Positions 23,674-35,995 of a DNA stretch of 64,000 bases are shown piece by piece (within the stretch, counting starts at the first letter, position 1; every line of letters starts with the position of its first letter). The DNA lies in assembly GCA_036674765.1 (NCBI GenBank), contig JARVKI010000014.1, positions 186,001 through 250,000 on the forward strand, written 5' to 3'. The notes under the pieces were generated by a model. It ran no database searches. It saw only the letters and a program-made list of their open reading frames with translations, and was not told the DNA's origin. The position numbers and the translations under genes were made by a program. The DNA comes from Seiridium cupressi (taxonomy: Eukaryota > Ascomycota > Sordariomycetes > Amphisphaeriales > Sporocadaceae).

Positions 23674-25542
23674 TTTTCAATCGCTCAAATATGATAAATT
23701 GCTCCCTTGGAACAATGACATTCAGCTAAAAGAACACGATGCAAATGTGATAGAACGAAAGGCTGTGCGGCTGAGTGTAGTTGCTTCCTTGAAAGCTTGG
23801 CATAGTGCTCTATGTATCTATGAACGGTCACATGTCTCCTCACCGGTCTAGACAATTGATCTACCACAAGTCCTATCTCAACACCCCTGTACTGTACGCA
23901 ACCTCATGGTCAATTTGAAACAGCTCTTCGACCAGCACGTCGATCGATGCAGGGAGAATTTAGACGTTGGTTGATTCTACTCAACCATGAGAAGGGATCA
24001 AACGGATCCCAGAACAATTTCGGTTAGAGCTCCAAATCCTACATGCAGCCTCGCCGGGGGTACGACCGGATCTGGTTACTGCAGCTGCACACGTACGAAA
24101 TGCATTGCTAATTGCCCTTAGCAGGATCCCAGTGTTCTGTAAATCTCTCCCGTACTTGGTTTTACCGTCAATCAGTAGCACAGTGTCACTTCAGAGATGC
24201 ACCTCACTCATTGCCAGACTACTTGTCAGACACTGCTCTGATGCTTCTCGCTCGATGTAACTCCAGTTGTGCCTTGCCGCATTGGCCATTGCGCGTCATG
24301 TAAGACCGCCTTCGTGCCGCGTCGGGAGATTGCTTTTCCCAGTAAAGGCTTGATGACCTTGCTTTCCACAGGCCTCTCAACATGGTCTAGCCTCTTGCAA
24401 GCTACTTAAGTCAGTCAATTCATGCATCACAGAGAAACAGATTCGCAATTTTATATGCTCGCAGATTTTATTGGTTTGGCTTTTGTGCCTGGCATGCATT
24501 TCTTACCTTGCGAATACTGCCATCACTTGCTGCATTGATCGTACTTGCACTAGAATAAAATGCCGATCATTGCTGGGACTGCTCAGGTGCTGCTCTGAGG
24601 GTGACACCTGGCCTTGGGGTTACATTCGGAGACGGCTGCAGCATCTAAAACTGGGCTGGATCCCCTGAATCCATGCATATCTGGGCCGAATCAATCACCA
24701 CCAACATCGGACCATGTCGGCCTGGCGAAAAAGAGTTCCCTCGTACCGAGTCCAGTAATCCCTAATGCATGTTCAAGCAGACGGGGGAAGGCCATGGCAC
24801 ATGGATCAAGTACTGCGCAACACCAAACTGCCATGGAATTTCGGCGGATTCATAACTAATGCCCAACTAGGTATCGCGGTTATTGCTTTCATTAACACCG
24901 TGGCCTATGACTAGAACATAGTGAAGCCTACATATCTGTCAACAAAAATAAGCATATCCGTGTATGACAAGAATGTCTCTCATCAGCCCTCAATGTAGTG
25001 CTTATCACAATCTCTATCCACGTAACCCATTTGTATATGCTTGTTATAATGATGAAATCGTCATTCGCAAGCAGCCGTCTTAGTCGCTTTGGTTGGCCGT
25101 GGTTCGATGCACTAATGGGTTTCAAAAAAGGTTATAAATTCGTCCCATGTAAGGATGGTCTCTCCAAGAATCGTGCCCCCGCGTGGACCGGAAAATGGTG
25201 GAATCTTCATCACTGGAGCATTAGATGATAATGCTTCATACAGTTGGTGTTAAAGAATATCAGAAGTGGGGGACTCAATGAATCCAGTGCGGATCTTTTT
25301 GAGGTCCGATACCGGATGTTTTAAACTAATGACTTTTGGTACAAAAAGGCAGAGGGCTACGAAGTTGGGGGCCTGCGGACATCTTCTAATAACTCATTTC
25401 GCATGCTTTTCTAAAGAAATCACTAGTTAAAGCTATCTTCGGCCTTGTCGGCTTGGCTTACTAAACTATTTTCACTAATTCTTCTTTTCCTAATTTGTCC
25501 CAGGGAAATTTTCCTACAGCAAGGCCAGCTCGCATATACTCT
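23674..25542. other. Intergenic between two HET genes, no gene seen
   Basis: About 1.9 kb with only short open frames and no recognisable motif. The part next to 23673 is the promoter side of the first HET gene; the part next to 25542 is the 3' flank of the second. Confidence 0.5.
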
Positions 25543-27274
25543 TCATGGGCTTGGAGTAATAACCATACCCAGTGAGGTCCACTGTGGCGGGTCCCAAAGT
25601 GAAACTAGTGGAATGATGTATGTACCTCCAAATGTTGATAATTCCACCCTCCCATCATCTTGGTAGTGCATCCAACACGTATCAAGCTCTACCGCTTTCA
25701 AGATTGGATGAAACCGGACAGGAATTACTTGGCCCCGTAACATAAGAAAGCCTCCTTCCCTAACCCTCCCCGTAGGAGATAGGCCTTCAGGAATGCAAAT
25801 AGCTTCGTGGACTTTGGCGTGCTCGCGGAGCCCCTTGAGTCCTCCCCGACAGTACAACAGATCGGAATATTGAACAGGATAATCGACTGAAGCCCAAGAC
25901 CAAGTCGGTGCTCTCTGGGGAGATCCGGACGGCACAGTGCGATTTCCTAGATTGCATACCCACCAGCACAGATCCCAAAGAAGCGTATTCTTCCAAAGAC
26001 CGGCAAGATACGATTTCCCCCTACGATCGTACATAATGTCTGCCAAGGCTGAAACTGCTGGTAGCCTATCGTTGGGAATGCTTAGACACAATGATGAATA
26101 CTGAACGACTATATGATACCATATTCCTTGTAAGGGGTCAGGATTGGAATCACGCTGTAGGCATACGTCGTAGAATGACGTCTTCTTCAGCTCGTCTCCA
26201 GTATATCGTGACATACCACACTCACAGGTACGATGCTCGAAGCAGTCCCATAACATTTCTCGTCGACCGACATAAAGCACACGAGGTGCTAACAAGCGCT
26301 CCTGGTAGGTCCAAGACCGAGTAAGCATAGGAAATTCCCCGGAAGTTCCTATCGGCGCTAGTTTAGGGAAGTGAGCATTGGCGAACGAGACCACAAGGCC
26401 AATATATACACCATTCTTTCGTGCAGAGAAGCAATTCTGGTAAACATCCATGGCCGATACTGCTGCTACTGTGAGGAATGATTTCCGGTATGTATTGGCC
26501 ATATTTCCGGATTCCGATTCCCAGTTCTTTTTGTTTTTTTTGTAGAACACATAGCGCGTCGATCCACAAATATCGGATTTTCAAGAAATGTGCGATGTCG
26601 ATAGTGTCCTGGAACACTTGCGGAAGGTTTTGCCAGGGAATTTCTCCTTTGTGGTTGGCCAAATTTTCTTCCGTCGTGTTAATAAACTCTTGCCTGCCCC
26701 AGCAGTAGCTAAAGCATAGATAACGACCCTTCCTCCCGTTCGATTCCATAATGTGGATCTTATCTAGGCGGGAGAAACCGATGTCGATAATCCGTGTCGG
26801 TAGAGTTGGGTTAGGGCTTGACACGCATCTTGAGTGATTATATGAACAGTCCCTTAACCACTCGGACACGCGATGCATAGTGGCAGATGAGTTATTCTGT
26901 TCTGGTGTAACGAAGACAGAACTCAGATTCCATGGGTTGAAAACACCTAATAATATGGCTAATCAGCACTTGCTTCCCAGAGAAGGTAAATAAGCTGGAG
27001 TCTACAGACCGTCAATCGCATGCAAGTCGATCGATTCAGACTCTCCATATTCGCATTTCAGGCGTAGGAAGGAGGTACTGTTCTCTGGTTTACTGAGGGC
27101 TTTTGCCTCCCACCATGGATCAGACGTGTGGAATTTGTCAGGATAAGCTTCTATCACCTCCGAGAGTATCGTGCAGCTCTCGCAGGCGTGTATGCCGCCG
27201 CGTTGCGTATAATTTACATCGTGAGCTGATATAATCCTTCCTTTGATCAAGTTTTGGCATGCCTGACAAAGCAT
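25543..27274 (-). pseudogene. HET-domain gene with a single-base frameshift
   Basis: Exon 1 is 27010-27274 (MLCQACQNLI, a usual HET-protein start with C-x2-C). A short intron follows and exon 2 is 25543-26946. Exon 2 holds YLCFSYCWG, then RYLWIDALCVLQ, then in another frame NTYRKSFLTVAAVSA, TRSWTYQERLLAPRVL and PTWSWASVDYP: all HET landmarks in the right order. The two frames overlap at an oligo-A tract on the coding strand (forward T8, 26534-26541). The summed exon length is one base over a multiple of three, so a single extra base explains the break. Otherwise there are no stops, so the lesion is recent or a sequencing error. The length would be about 555 residues. Donor GTCTGT of the intron is unusual but keeps phase. 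Confidence 0.75.
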
Positions 27275-28664
27275 GGTGGTGTTCTTCTGTACAACTGTAA
27301 TAGTTGGATAGGTTAACTCGTAATGCTTCCCATATGGCTTGATATGCCATGGGCCTGATATGGATAGACAATGGCCTCTAAGCGCTATGGTTGTAGAAAT
27401 GTGTGATGTTTACCCCGCACGGTTACCCCGTTTTTGATACCGTTACAGGCAAGTGACTATTGGTCCGTGCACACAGACAGTTAGCTAGGGGAGCCTCGTC
27501 ACTGCGGCTTGAGACTATACTAATTATTGTGCGGACGAGAAATCTGCTACTCTGATACCATACCTCTTGACCACGCCGTCTAACACATTTACCGACGTCG
27601 GTGATAAGGTCGCCGTGCAAGTCACCGACAATGCTCTGCTCTGGACCATGAATGAGACCTCGATGCGCACTGCTTGGAAAACGCCCACGCCTTTGCAAGT
27701 CTCGGAAGGTAACAGTATATACATGTAGACACCTAAACAGAATATTATAAATTTTCCAAGTACGGACGAGTAGATTTATTTGGTAGTCTACTTTCCTTTC
27801 GCCCAAGATTTTCCAACATAATATACATCCATGATTTCTGGCTCCTGGCTTCCGCCTACTAATTATTACTCCAGCGTCGGTTTATATCTAACTAATTCTC
27901 TGCGGAAGGACGTCGTTCTGATTTCGGCTAATGGCTATTTGGTCACTGCTTTCAAAGCCAACAATCCAGGCGTGACATTTTCGCCAGTTAGAACCAGCAG
28001 AACTCGCTATAACTGACTTGGTTATAGGCATGGCTTATACACTGCCCCATTGTTTGGTACACATCTGCAGGGCCTTGCCGTCCAGATAGTAGAGTGTGAG
28101 TCTGAAAAAGAGTACGACTCTGAAAGTTTTTTCGTTTAAAAAAAAAGAAAAACCATACGCCTACTGGAAATCCATAATGTTAGTTGCGAGATTATTACAC
28201 TAAGCGTTGGTATGCCTAATTGCCGCTACGTACTATACTGAGATTCGTACAATGATGGGGTTACTCCCAATGATCAGGCCAGCAGTCTGGCAGATGGCAG
28301 CTTGAATCCTTATTTAGGGGCTTGGGAAACAGAAAAGTTCATCTAAAAGACAGATCGAGACAGAACGGCCGATATCGTGGAGATAACACACCTTGGTCGC
28401 TTTGATTGGCGCAGGGGTTATGTACTACGATGAGATCAGCTCCGCGCCCCCGCAATGGATCGCATCATTGAACAGTCAGTGCTTTCGCAATCAGTCTTAA
28501 ATAGAAGGCCCAATCGAGACAACGTTCTATTACATGTTTTCTTACCCTTTTTCATTATACATACAAGTCTACTTATCAAGAGCGAGTATCAACACTCACA
28601 TACTCTACGGTACCTCAAACCAGCGCGATAAGTTTCCATTGAGAGAGCCCACTATCATCACGAT
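27275..28664. other. Intergenic, no gene seen
   Basis: About 1.4 kb between the divergent HET and ADP-ribosylglycohydrolase genes. Only short frames, none recognisable. The last 150 bp is the promoter/5' UTR of the gene starting at 28665. Confidence 0.5.
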
Positions 28665-30791
28665 ATGCCGTCAGAGACCCACATCCCGGAAGATTACCTC
28701 GAGCGCGTATACGCAGGGGTCCTAGGGAAACTGATTGGAGTCTATGTTGGTCGGCCGTTCGAGGGCTGGACGCACCAGCGTATTCTCGACGAACTTGGGC
28801 CCATCCATCACTACGTGCATGATAAGGTCGATGCCCCGCTTCTTGTGACAGATGACGACGTCTCCGGAACGTTCACCTTCGTGCGCGCCTTGGAAGAGCA
28901 TGGCGCCAATGCGTCCATCTCATCACTCGAGATTGGAAAGACTTGGCTCAACAACGTTATTGAGAAGCGCACTATCTTTTGGTGGGGTGGTCGCGGTGTT
29001 TCGACAGAGCACACGGCGTTCCTGAATCTGAAGAACGGTATCCCGGCCCCGAAGAGCGGCGCAATCGGCACGAACGGCAAGACTGTCGCAGAGCAAATTG
29101 GAGCGCAAATCTTCATTGACGGCTGGGCTATGGTCGCGCCGGCTAATCCGACATTAGCGGCCAGCTTTGCGGAGAAGGCCGGGTCTGTGAGCCATGACGG
29201 GGAGTCCGTTTACGCTGCAAAGCTCTGGGCGGCGATGGAGGCCGAGGCGTTCGTGTCAAAGGACGTGGAACATCTACTTGATACGGGCTTGAAGTTCGTT
29301 CCTAAGGAATCGATGATCGCCCGCTTGGTTCAGGATGTCCGTAGTTGGGCAGAGGAAGACGGGGATTGGAAGACAACACGTCAGAGAATTGAAGACAAGC
29401 ATGGCTATCATAAGTTCCACGGCGTGTGTCATGTCGTTCCAAATCACGGGATCATGATTATGGCCCTCATGTATGGCCAGCATAGCTTCCATGAAGCAAT
29501 GCACATCATCAATACTTGTGGCTGGGATACTGACTGCAACTCAGGCAATGTCGGTTGCCTGGTGGCCATCATGCATGGTTTGGCGGCCTTTGAGGGCGGC
29601 CCGGATTGGCGTGGGCCTTTGGCAGATCGTGCACTGATCTCAAGCGCCGATGGAGGATACACAATCAACAATGCAGCTCGCATAGCATATGACATTGCCA
29701 ACGTCGGTCACCAATTAGCTGGGGAGGCGACACTGAATCAGCCAAAAGAGGGCGCGCAATTCCACTTTGGACTTCCCGGCAGCGTTCAGGGGTTTCAGGC
29801 GTTCGTCGATCATGTGGAGAACTCTGATATCGTTCGGGTAAAGCAGGCAGTTCATCCATCCTTGGGTCCAAGCCTTGCAATCCACTTCGATGAGCTAGGC
29901 GGGACTAAGAAGGAGGTGGAGGTGTTAACCTCTACATTCCAGTCCTTGGACGTCAAGAGAATGAAAACATATGAAATTGGTGGCTCGCCTTTGCTATATC
30001 CGGGCCAGCGGATCAAAGCTTCAGTGAAGGCGGATGAGGCGAATGAAGGAGATGTCTCTGTTCAGTTGAAACTAACCGTCTACCGCCCGGACGATACTCT
30101 GATTGGGATAGGACAAGACGCACCAGCTACGACATTGACAGCAGGAGAGTCGAGTGTGCTAGAGTGGACGATTCCAGATGATTTTGGAAGTCAGCCTATT
30201 CAAGCAGTCGGCTTGGCACTGTCGAGTCAAAAGGGACTTTTCCATGGCACCCTATGGCTAGACTACCTGAAATGGGATGGAACACCTCGACTCACATTGA
30301 CGCCGGAGGCACAGATGTCTAACGAGTTCTGGCATCGTTCTTTTGTCAACGCCGCTGATGTATTCCACCATAGATGGTCCCAATACACTGTCGTCCAGAA
30401 CAGGGGTGAAGGCACCGTCACATATGGTACTAGAGATTGGAAAGATTACAGTTTGACCGCCGAGAAGTTTGTCGTCAACATTGGTGGCCCGTCTGGCTTA
30501 GTCATAAGGTCGCAGGGATTGAACAGGTACTATGCCTTGGTATTCGCCAAGGCGGGGGAGATGGCATTGGTAAAGGCTTTGGACGAGAAAAGAATAGTCA
30601 TGGCTACTGCTTCGCTAGACTGGGAGCTTGATGCTTCATATCAAGTACGGCTGACCGCCAACATCAATAAAATTGAGGCGCAAGTTGGTGAAGTAATGAT
30701 TAGTGTAGAGGATGGGCAGTATAAAGGAGGAGGGTGCGGGTTCGTGGTCACAGAAGGATCAATACGTGTGGAAGGCGTTCGAATTGAGTAG
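28665..30791 (+). CDS. ADP-ribosylglycohydrolase-family protein with C-terminal beta-sandwich region
   Basis: A single exon of 708 residues. Residues 1-350 are an ADP-ribosylglycohydrolase (ARH/DraG) domain: GVLGKLIGVYVGRPFEGW at the start, the first metal-binding acidic cluster VTDDDVSGTFTFVRALEE near residue 62, and the second, CGWDTDCNSGNVG, near residue 286. These are the aspartates that bind the two Mg ions in the family. Enzymes of the family remove ADP-ribose from proteins or small molecules. Residues about 370-708 are beta-rich and end in a segment (EFWHRSFVNAADVFHHRW onward) resembling a concanavalin/LamG-type sandwich, an architecture known from bacterial DraG-like proteins rather than eukaryotic ARH1-3. 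There is no signal peptide, so it is probably cytosolic. Lack of introns plus this architecture makes old transfer from bacteria conceivable; that is inference. Confidence 0.85.
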   Translation: MPSETHIPEDYLERVYAGVLGKLIGVYVGRPFEGWTHQRILDELGPIHHYVHDKVDAPLLVTDDDVSGTFTFVRALEEHGANASISSLEIGKTWLNNVIEKRTIFWWGGRGVSTEHTAFLNLKNGIPAPKSGAIGTNGKTVAEQIGAQIFIDGWAMVAPANPTLAASFAEKAGSVSHDGESVYAAKLWAAMEAEAFVSKDVEHLLDTGLKFVPKESMIARLVQDVRSWAEEDGDWKTTRQRIEDKHGYHKFHGVCHVVPNHGIMIMALMYGQHSFHEAMHIINTCGWDTDCNSGNVGCLVAIMHGLAAFEGGPDWRGPLADRALISSADGGYTINNAARIAYDIANVGHQLAGEATLNQPKEGAQFHFGLPGSVQGFQAFVDHVENSDIVRVKQAVHPSLGPSLAIHFDELGGTKKEVEVLTSTFQSLDVKRMKTYEIGGSPLLYPGQRIKASVKADEANEGDVSVQLKLTVYRPDDTLIGIGQDAPATTLTAGESSVLEWTIPDDFGSQPIQAVGLALSSQKGLFHGTLWLDYLKWDGTPRLTLTPEAQMSNEFWHRSFVNAADVFHHRWSQYTVVQNRGEGTVTYGTRDWKDYSLTAEKFVVNIGGPSGLVIRSQGLNRYYALVFAKAGEMALVKALDEKRIVMATASLDWELDASYQVRLTANINKIEAQVGEVMISVEDGQYKGGGCGFVVTEGSIRVEGVRIE

Positions 30792-33700
30792 ATCGTCAGG
30801 AAGGACTATGATCCGTATTAGGAATACTGTGAGCCGTGGTCTGACAATATTCAATCCTGATCCAAACAAAAAGAGCGCTTTACCATAACCTCATCGATTT
30901 GGTGTCCAAGCAACCCAGAATATTCCGGGGATGGGGCTTTCTTGGGGTCTCTCCACCTTTGCCAACCATCCCGGCCACGACTTCCTTCAGTCCAACTCTA
31001 AATCCTTGTAGCATTTGCCCGCTGCCACGGTCCGCTTTGGGTCAAGGTTTTGCTCGACCAAAAAGTCAGATTTACGGAGAATCCAAAGATACTCGCCAGC
31101 TCCTTCGGAGCTGGCTCTGGCTGGAGCTTCCTAACTACATTGCCCCTGGTGGGGCAGCTGCCGCGGTCCCACTGATTCCTAGTGCCCCGCCAGCAGCTTT
31201 CAGCTGCTGTGGGGCCACGCCGTCACACCCGCCATAAATGCCCCTGTTCTTTTCCTCCTTCCACCTCCTTGGGTACCCCAAGTTGCCAACAATGATTTAA
31301 AGAGTGTTATGGTTTGATAAGTTCCTGGATAGGAATCGTGTGAGTGAGTAAATGAAGTTGGATGTATGCTCGGAGTCATTGGTTGCACTAAGCACTATGA
31401 CACAGAGCAGATACTCAGAAGAACGTATCTACGGATACAGACTCCATTTCATTTCGATCACCTTGGAAACTTGAATTTTGAGATGAAGATAAGGTGCAAT
31501 CTGAACATGCACATACAAAAGTCCGATATGCTGGGCATATTTTCGATGCGGAGCTAAGTTCTATCCAAGTAAGGTCCTAAGCCTGCAGAACTGTGAAGAA
31601 GAGAACCAACAAGTCTCATGAACTGAAATGATGAAGTCCAAACTAATTTAGCTTCGAGCTGTCACTGCAGGGCTTTCATAGAGCTATCCCTCATTGCCCG
31701 CTCGTTTGTCTCTCTTCACGCCTGTTCTATGACATCCAATAAGGCGGGCAAATCTATCACATGCATCGAACTAAAGAGGTTGGATAACACGGATAACGGC
31801 ACAACGCCCTATCTAAACGGCGCCGAATTGCGAGTGTCATAGTAGAGCCACCGTTAAAGACATTCTAACAGCTGGGATTGAGAGGATTTATGCGTGCGTG
31901 ACGGGGTCGCAAAATCAATAACACTATATTTCTTACATGGATACCCGTCAAAGCTCACAGTTGACTCGAACACATCTTTTTGATGGTGGGCAACCATACT
32001 TGCAATATTTTCTTTTAAAAATGCCGATATTCGAGACTTACGGAAAATTGGACAATGCTGAGGAGCTCATTCAATCAAGCACTCGCAAAGTGGAGCGCAT
32101 ACGGGCTTCTCGGGCTTGTATCGATAGGACAGGATAAGCAGATTATATTAGGGCCCCGCTCCGAGACTTCTTTAAATCCATGCTTGTGACCCCACGTGGA
32201 AAGTCCTGAGGATGCCTTGCAGGTAATTTGTTTCCGGAGTAGCCGTAACGCGGCTTGTCATATTCTAGCTGTGCAGCGAATGTTCAATAGCGCGCCTAGG
32301 AGCAAGGTCATTCGCCAATCGGAAGGATGCATCTTCGCTCGGGCATGCATACGCGCCTGTTACTGACGCGGCCAGGAACCTGGATCAGCCACCATAAAAG
32401 AAAATAAGCAGCAGTGTAGGCATTGAGGATTCCGATCCACACCGTTGCATGCAGGTGGCTCAGTCTCGTCTGGTGGACCTGTCGTGCCTAGAGGCCACGT
32501 TGTGGCACATCACCCTTTCGTCTGTATGGCAACGGCTTGAAAGCTGACTTATTTGAACCTGTAAGGCCAACTGAGACGACACAAACGCCACCGATCATCA
32601 GGATGCATTAGGATGCATATTCATTTTGCTGCCAAATCCCAAGTGCAACGTACTTCAGCCACTCCGTCGCATTCTCTCCCAGATTCAGGAGGATGAAACG
32701 AGCCCGTGAGCTCGAGGCGTGCGCCACCGGGCTTGGTAAGCCTACATGTAATAAATGTAAGGCGGGATGCTCTGTCAGGGACCAATTTCCAATACGAATC
32801 CCGGGGAAGCTTATGTCCAGGGGTCGTCGTCAGCACAAAGCCCTGTGGGGCACACACCCCCCAAGTGCTGGTGCAGGGATCACGGATATTGATCTCAAAG
32901 CAGACATGATCCTAGATCCCCGCACGACCCGGCTAGCGCAGCGATTCGCAAAGAAGCTTACAACGGATAAGCTTTCATTAACATCATAATACAAGGTAGA
33001 TAGAGATGAGAGGAACAGGACGAGGTACTGGCGTGATCCAAACATCAACTCAGTTTGCGCTATCCCAGCTGGCGCCATCCTGGGTCGTTGCAGTATTTCC
33101 CAAAAGGAAGTCCCTGTTTTCAACAAAGGGCCATGAAGTGTCAGCATGGCAGAACTATTGCATATATTTCAGATTACAGGGGCTTTCGATTTCCATTATT
33201 GCACCTCCTGGAGTTGTCGCTTCGGTAGTCATAATGGGCCCTATACGGCCCAATACATGCAGGGGCAAATGGGGCTCTCGGGCCCGCCCCTGAATTATTG
33301 GAATCCGTCACCACCGTGTTTTGTGCATATCGGTCTACCATGAACCAACTCGGGCGAATCCATTGGTGTTTTTCGTAGACGCTATCAGGTTCTCGGGCGC
33401 TGCCAAGATGGTAGGCATGGCACCTGCAGCGAGTTTCGATGTGTTGACCCAATCACAGAGCCTTCGGGATTTTCGCAGGTACCTAGATGGCAGCCTGTAG
33501 CTGTGCCGTGGTTCCTGATCTGTTCCTAAATGTTTATTTCTGGCATTGAACGCGGATATGTTCAGCTTGCTGACACACGATGCCTTGTTTGGTGGTTGTG
33601 CCACTACAGTCAGCTATTCGAACAGGAGATCCTTGGCCTTGCACACACAAAGTTGCCGACTTATCAGGTCTGCCTGCATCTACGACCACAATATAGAGTT

Positions 33701-34071
33701 AATTATTGAAGGCAATTACGCGTTCACCACGAACATGTGGTCTCTTCTAGCGCCTACTTCGACAGGGTCTATACTCGATGGGAGGGGACTTGCACCGGCG
33801 CGTATTGATTTTCTTAGCAGCCATGCGCTCCGTGACAGCTGCAGAACCTCAGGCATCGCCGAGACGGAGTCAAGATACTCGAAGCTCGAAAAGTATAAAG
33901 AGCAGTGTCGGGGACGATGAATGTGATGCCTTTTCCTCCCATTCTCATCCTCATCATCATCTGTCCCTTGGCTCTTCACTCACTCACTCCCCATTCTGAT
34001 ACTTGGCTCACAGCCAGCACACTCTTTCACCTTACATCCACTCGCTCATTGAATTTTGATTCAACGTCAGA
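30792..34071. other. Gene-poor intergenic stretch
   Basis: About 3.3 kb without a recognisable gene. A short perfect hairpin (AGCAGCT TTC AGCTGCT) sits at about 31191-31207 in a GC-rich segment. The last 150 bp, rich in CT and CA, is the laccase promoter/5' UTR. Confidence 0.5.
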
Positions 34072-35995
34072 ATGGTCAAACTGTTCTCCGGCTTTGCCGC
34101 TCTGCTCTTCAGCGCGACGGTGGTCGTGGCCCTGCCGAGCCCTCTTGATCCTGAGCTGGGCCTCGAGACTCGTCAGTCCTCCTGTGTCAACTCAGCTACC
34201 TCACGCAGTTGCTGGAGTGATGGCTTTGACATCAACACCGACTTCTACCTCGAGACCCCGGATACGGGTGTAACTCGTGAGTATTGGCTCTCTATCGAGC
34301 CAGTAGCCTGCGCACCAGATGGACTGCAGCGTACTTGCATGAGTTTCAACGGGACGGTGCCGGGCCCGCTCCTCACTGGTGACTGGGGTGATACCTTGAC
34401 TGTTCATGTCACCAACAATCTTGCGGACAACGGTACAACAGTTCATTGGCATGGAATTCGTCAGCTCAACTCCTCGGAGATGGATGGTGTTCCTGGAGTG
34501 ACGCAGTGCCCCATCGCCCCTGGTGACACCATGACATACAGCTTTCGACTCTCGCAATATGGAACCACTTGGTACCACAGTCATTTCACACTTCAGTACG
34601 CCGAAGGCCTCTTTGGACCTCTAACCATCAACGGTCCTGCTTCAGCTGACTACGATGAGGACCTCGGTACCCTGTTCCTTTCAGACTGGTCGCACATCCC
34701 AGCATTCACTCTTTGGGGAGGTGCTCCAGGCACGGCTTTTACTCTCGACAACACGCTCTTGAACGGAACCAACACCTTCAACAACTCAGATGGCACTATC
34801 ACTGGTTCAAAGTTCGAGATGAACTTTGAGCAAGGCAAGAAATACCGCGTCCGTCTGATCAACGTTGCTGTTGACGGTGTCTTCGATTTCCACATTGATG
34901 GCCACACCTTTACCATCATCGCGACTGATTTGGTTCCAATTCAGCCTTTCGAAGCTGATCACATACAAATCCATATCGGACAGCGCTACGACATCATTAT
35001 TGAGGCTAATGCCACAGTAGGCGATTATTGGATCCGCGGAGGCTGGAACAAGAACTGCGCCGGCATCGGTAACAACGGCGATGTCTCGGCTGAATCTACT
35101 GGAATCCTTCGCTACGACGCATCCAGCACATCAGATCCCACCACTGAGGACACAATCGGCGTCATAGCTACCTGTTTCGATCAGGATAGAGAGACTCTGG
35201 TTCCCATTGTTGGCATCGATGTGACTGACGCCAATCTCGATATCGTTACCGAGGATCTCGGTTTCAGCACAACCATCAAGGGATATCTTACCTGGACAAT
35301 GAACGCCTCAACTCTTTACCTGTATGTGATCCCCTTGCTCCGTGACATTTCGTTTATTACATCCGTTAAGTGAGGGCATTTACTAAATCTCTGTTCTCCC
35401 AACAGCGACTGGAACAACCCAACGCTCAAGCAAGTTCACGACGGCGATTCAAACTACACTCTTGAAGAGAATGTCGTGCAAGTTGGCGTAAGTGCTTTCC
35501 CCCCTTAGTAGCTTAAGATATGTGGCGTAAATCATACTAACTCTTGCTTATCAGAGTGGCTTTGAGGCAGACCAGTGGATCGTACTTGTGATCGATGCCT
35601 CCTCCAGCATCATCCCAATCAACCACCCAATTCATCTTCATGGTCACGATTTCTTCATTCTTGCCCAGGAGAACAACGCCGAGTACGACGGCACTGCTGA
35701 CGGATTTAACCTTGTCAACCCAGAGCGCCGCGATGTCGCCGTCCTGCCACAGCTCGGCTATCTCGCCATTGCCTTCCAGCTCGACAACCCCGGCGCCTGG
35801 ATTGTTCACTGCCACATTGCGTGGCACGCCAGTGAAGGTCTTGCCATGCAGTTTGTCGAGTCCCCGGGCAACATTCTCACCAGCGGCGCTATCGCGAATT
35901 GGGACAGTGCTGTCGACAACGGTGGTTCAACCTGCTCGAACTGGAACTCCTACATCCCGAACGAAGCTTTCGAGCAGGACGATTCTGGCATCTAA
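34072..35995 (+). CDS. Secreted laccase / multicopper oxidase
   Basis: Copper enzyme oxidising phenols with reduction of O2 to water; extracellular, or pigment/lignin related. Three exons, 34072-35321, 35406-35487 and 35555-35995, give 590 residues, normal for ascomycete laccases. It begins with a signal peptide (MVKLFSGFAALLFSATVVVA) and a short propeptide ending ETRQ. The four copper signatures are all present: HWHGIRQLNSSEMDG, WYHSHFTLQYAEGLFG, NHPIHLHGHDFF and HCHIAWHASEGLAMQF. The residue after the last His cluster position is Leu, as in many higher-potential laccases. Many N-glycosylation sequons support secretion. The C-terminus ends in DDSGI; the usual ascomycete DSGL/I-type tail that plugs the active site is therefore conserved. 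It has no obvious functional partner among its neighbours. Confidence 0.95.

Noticed and set aside
26840..26880. tRNA A-box-like sequence (GTCCGAGTGGTTAAGG on the minus strand) suggesting a tRNA-Ser/Leu
   Set aside because: It lies inside the HET exon, where it encodes RVSEWLRD, and no T arm or acceptor strand follows; it is a chance match.
31191..31207. Short perfect hairpin as a possible terminator or RNA element
   Set aside because: A 7-bp stem in GC-rich DNA is expected by chance and eukaryotic Pol II genes do not use such terminators.
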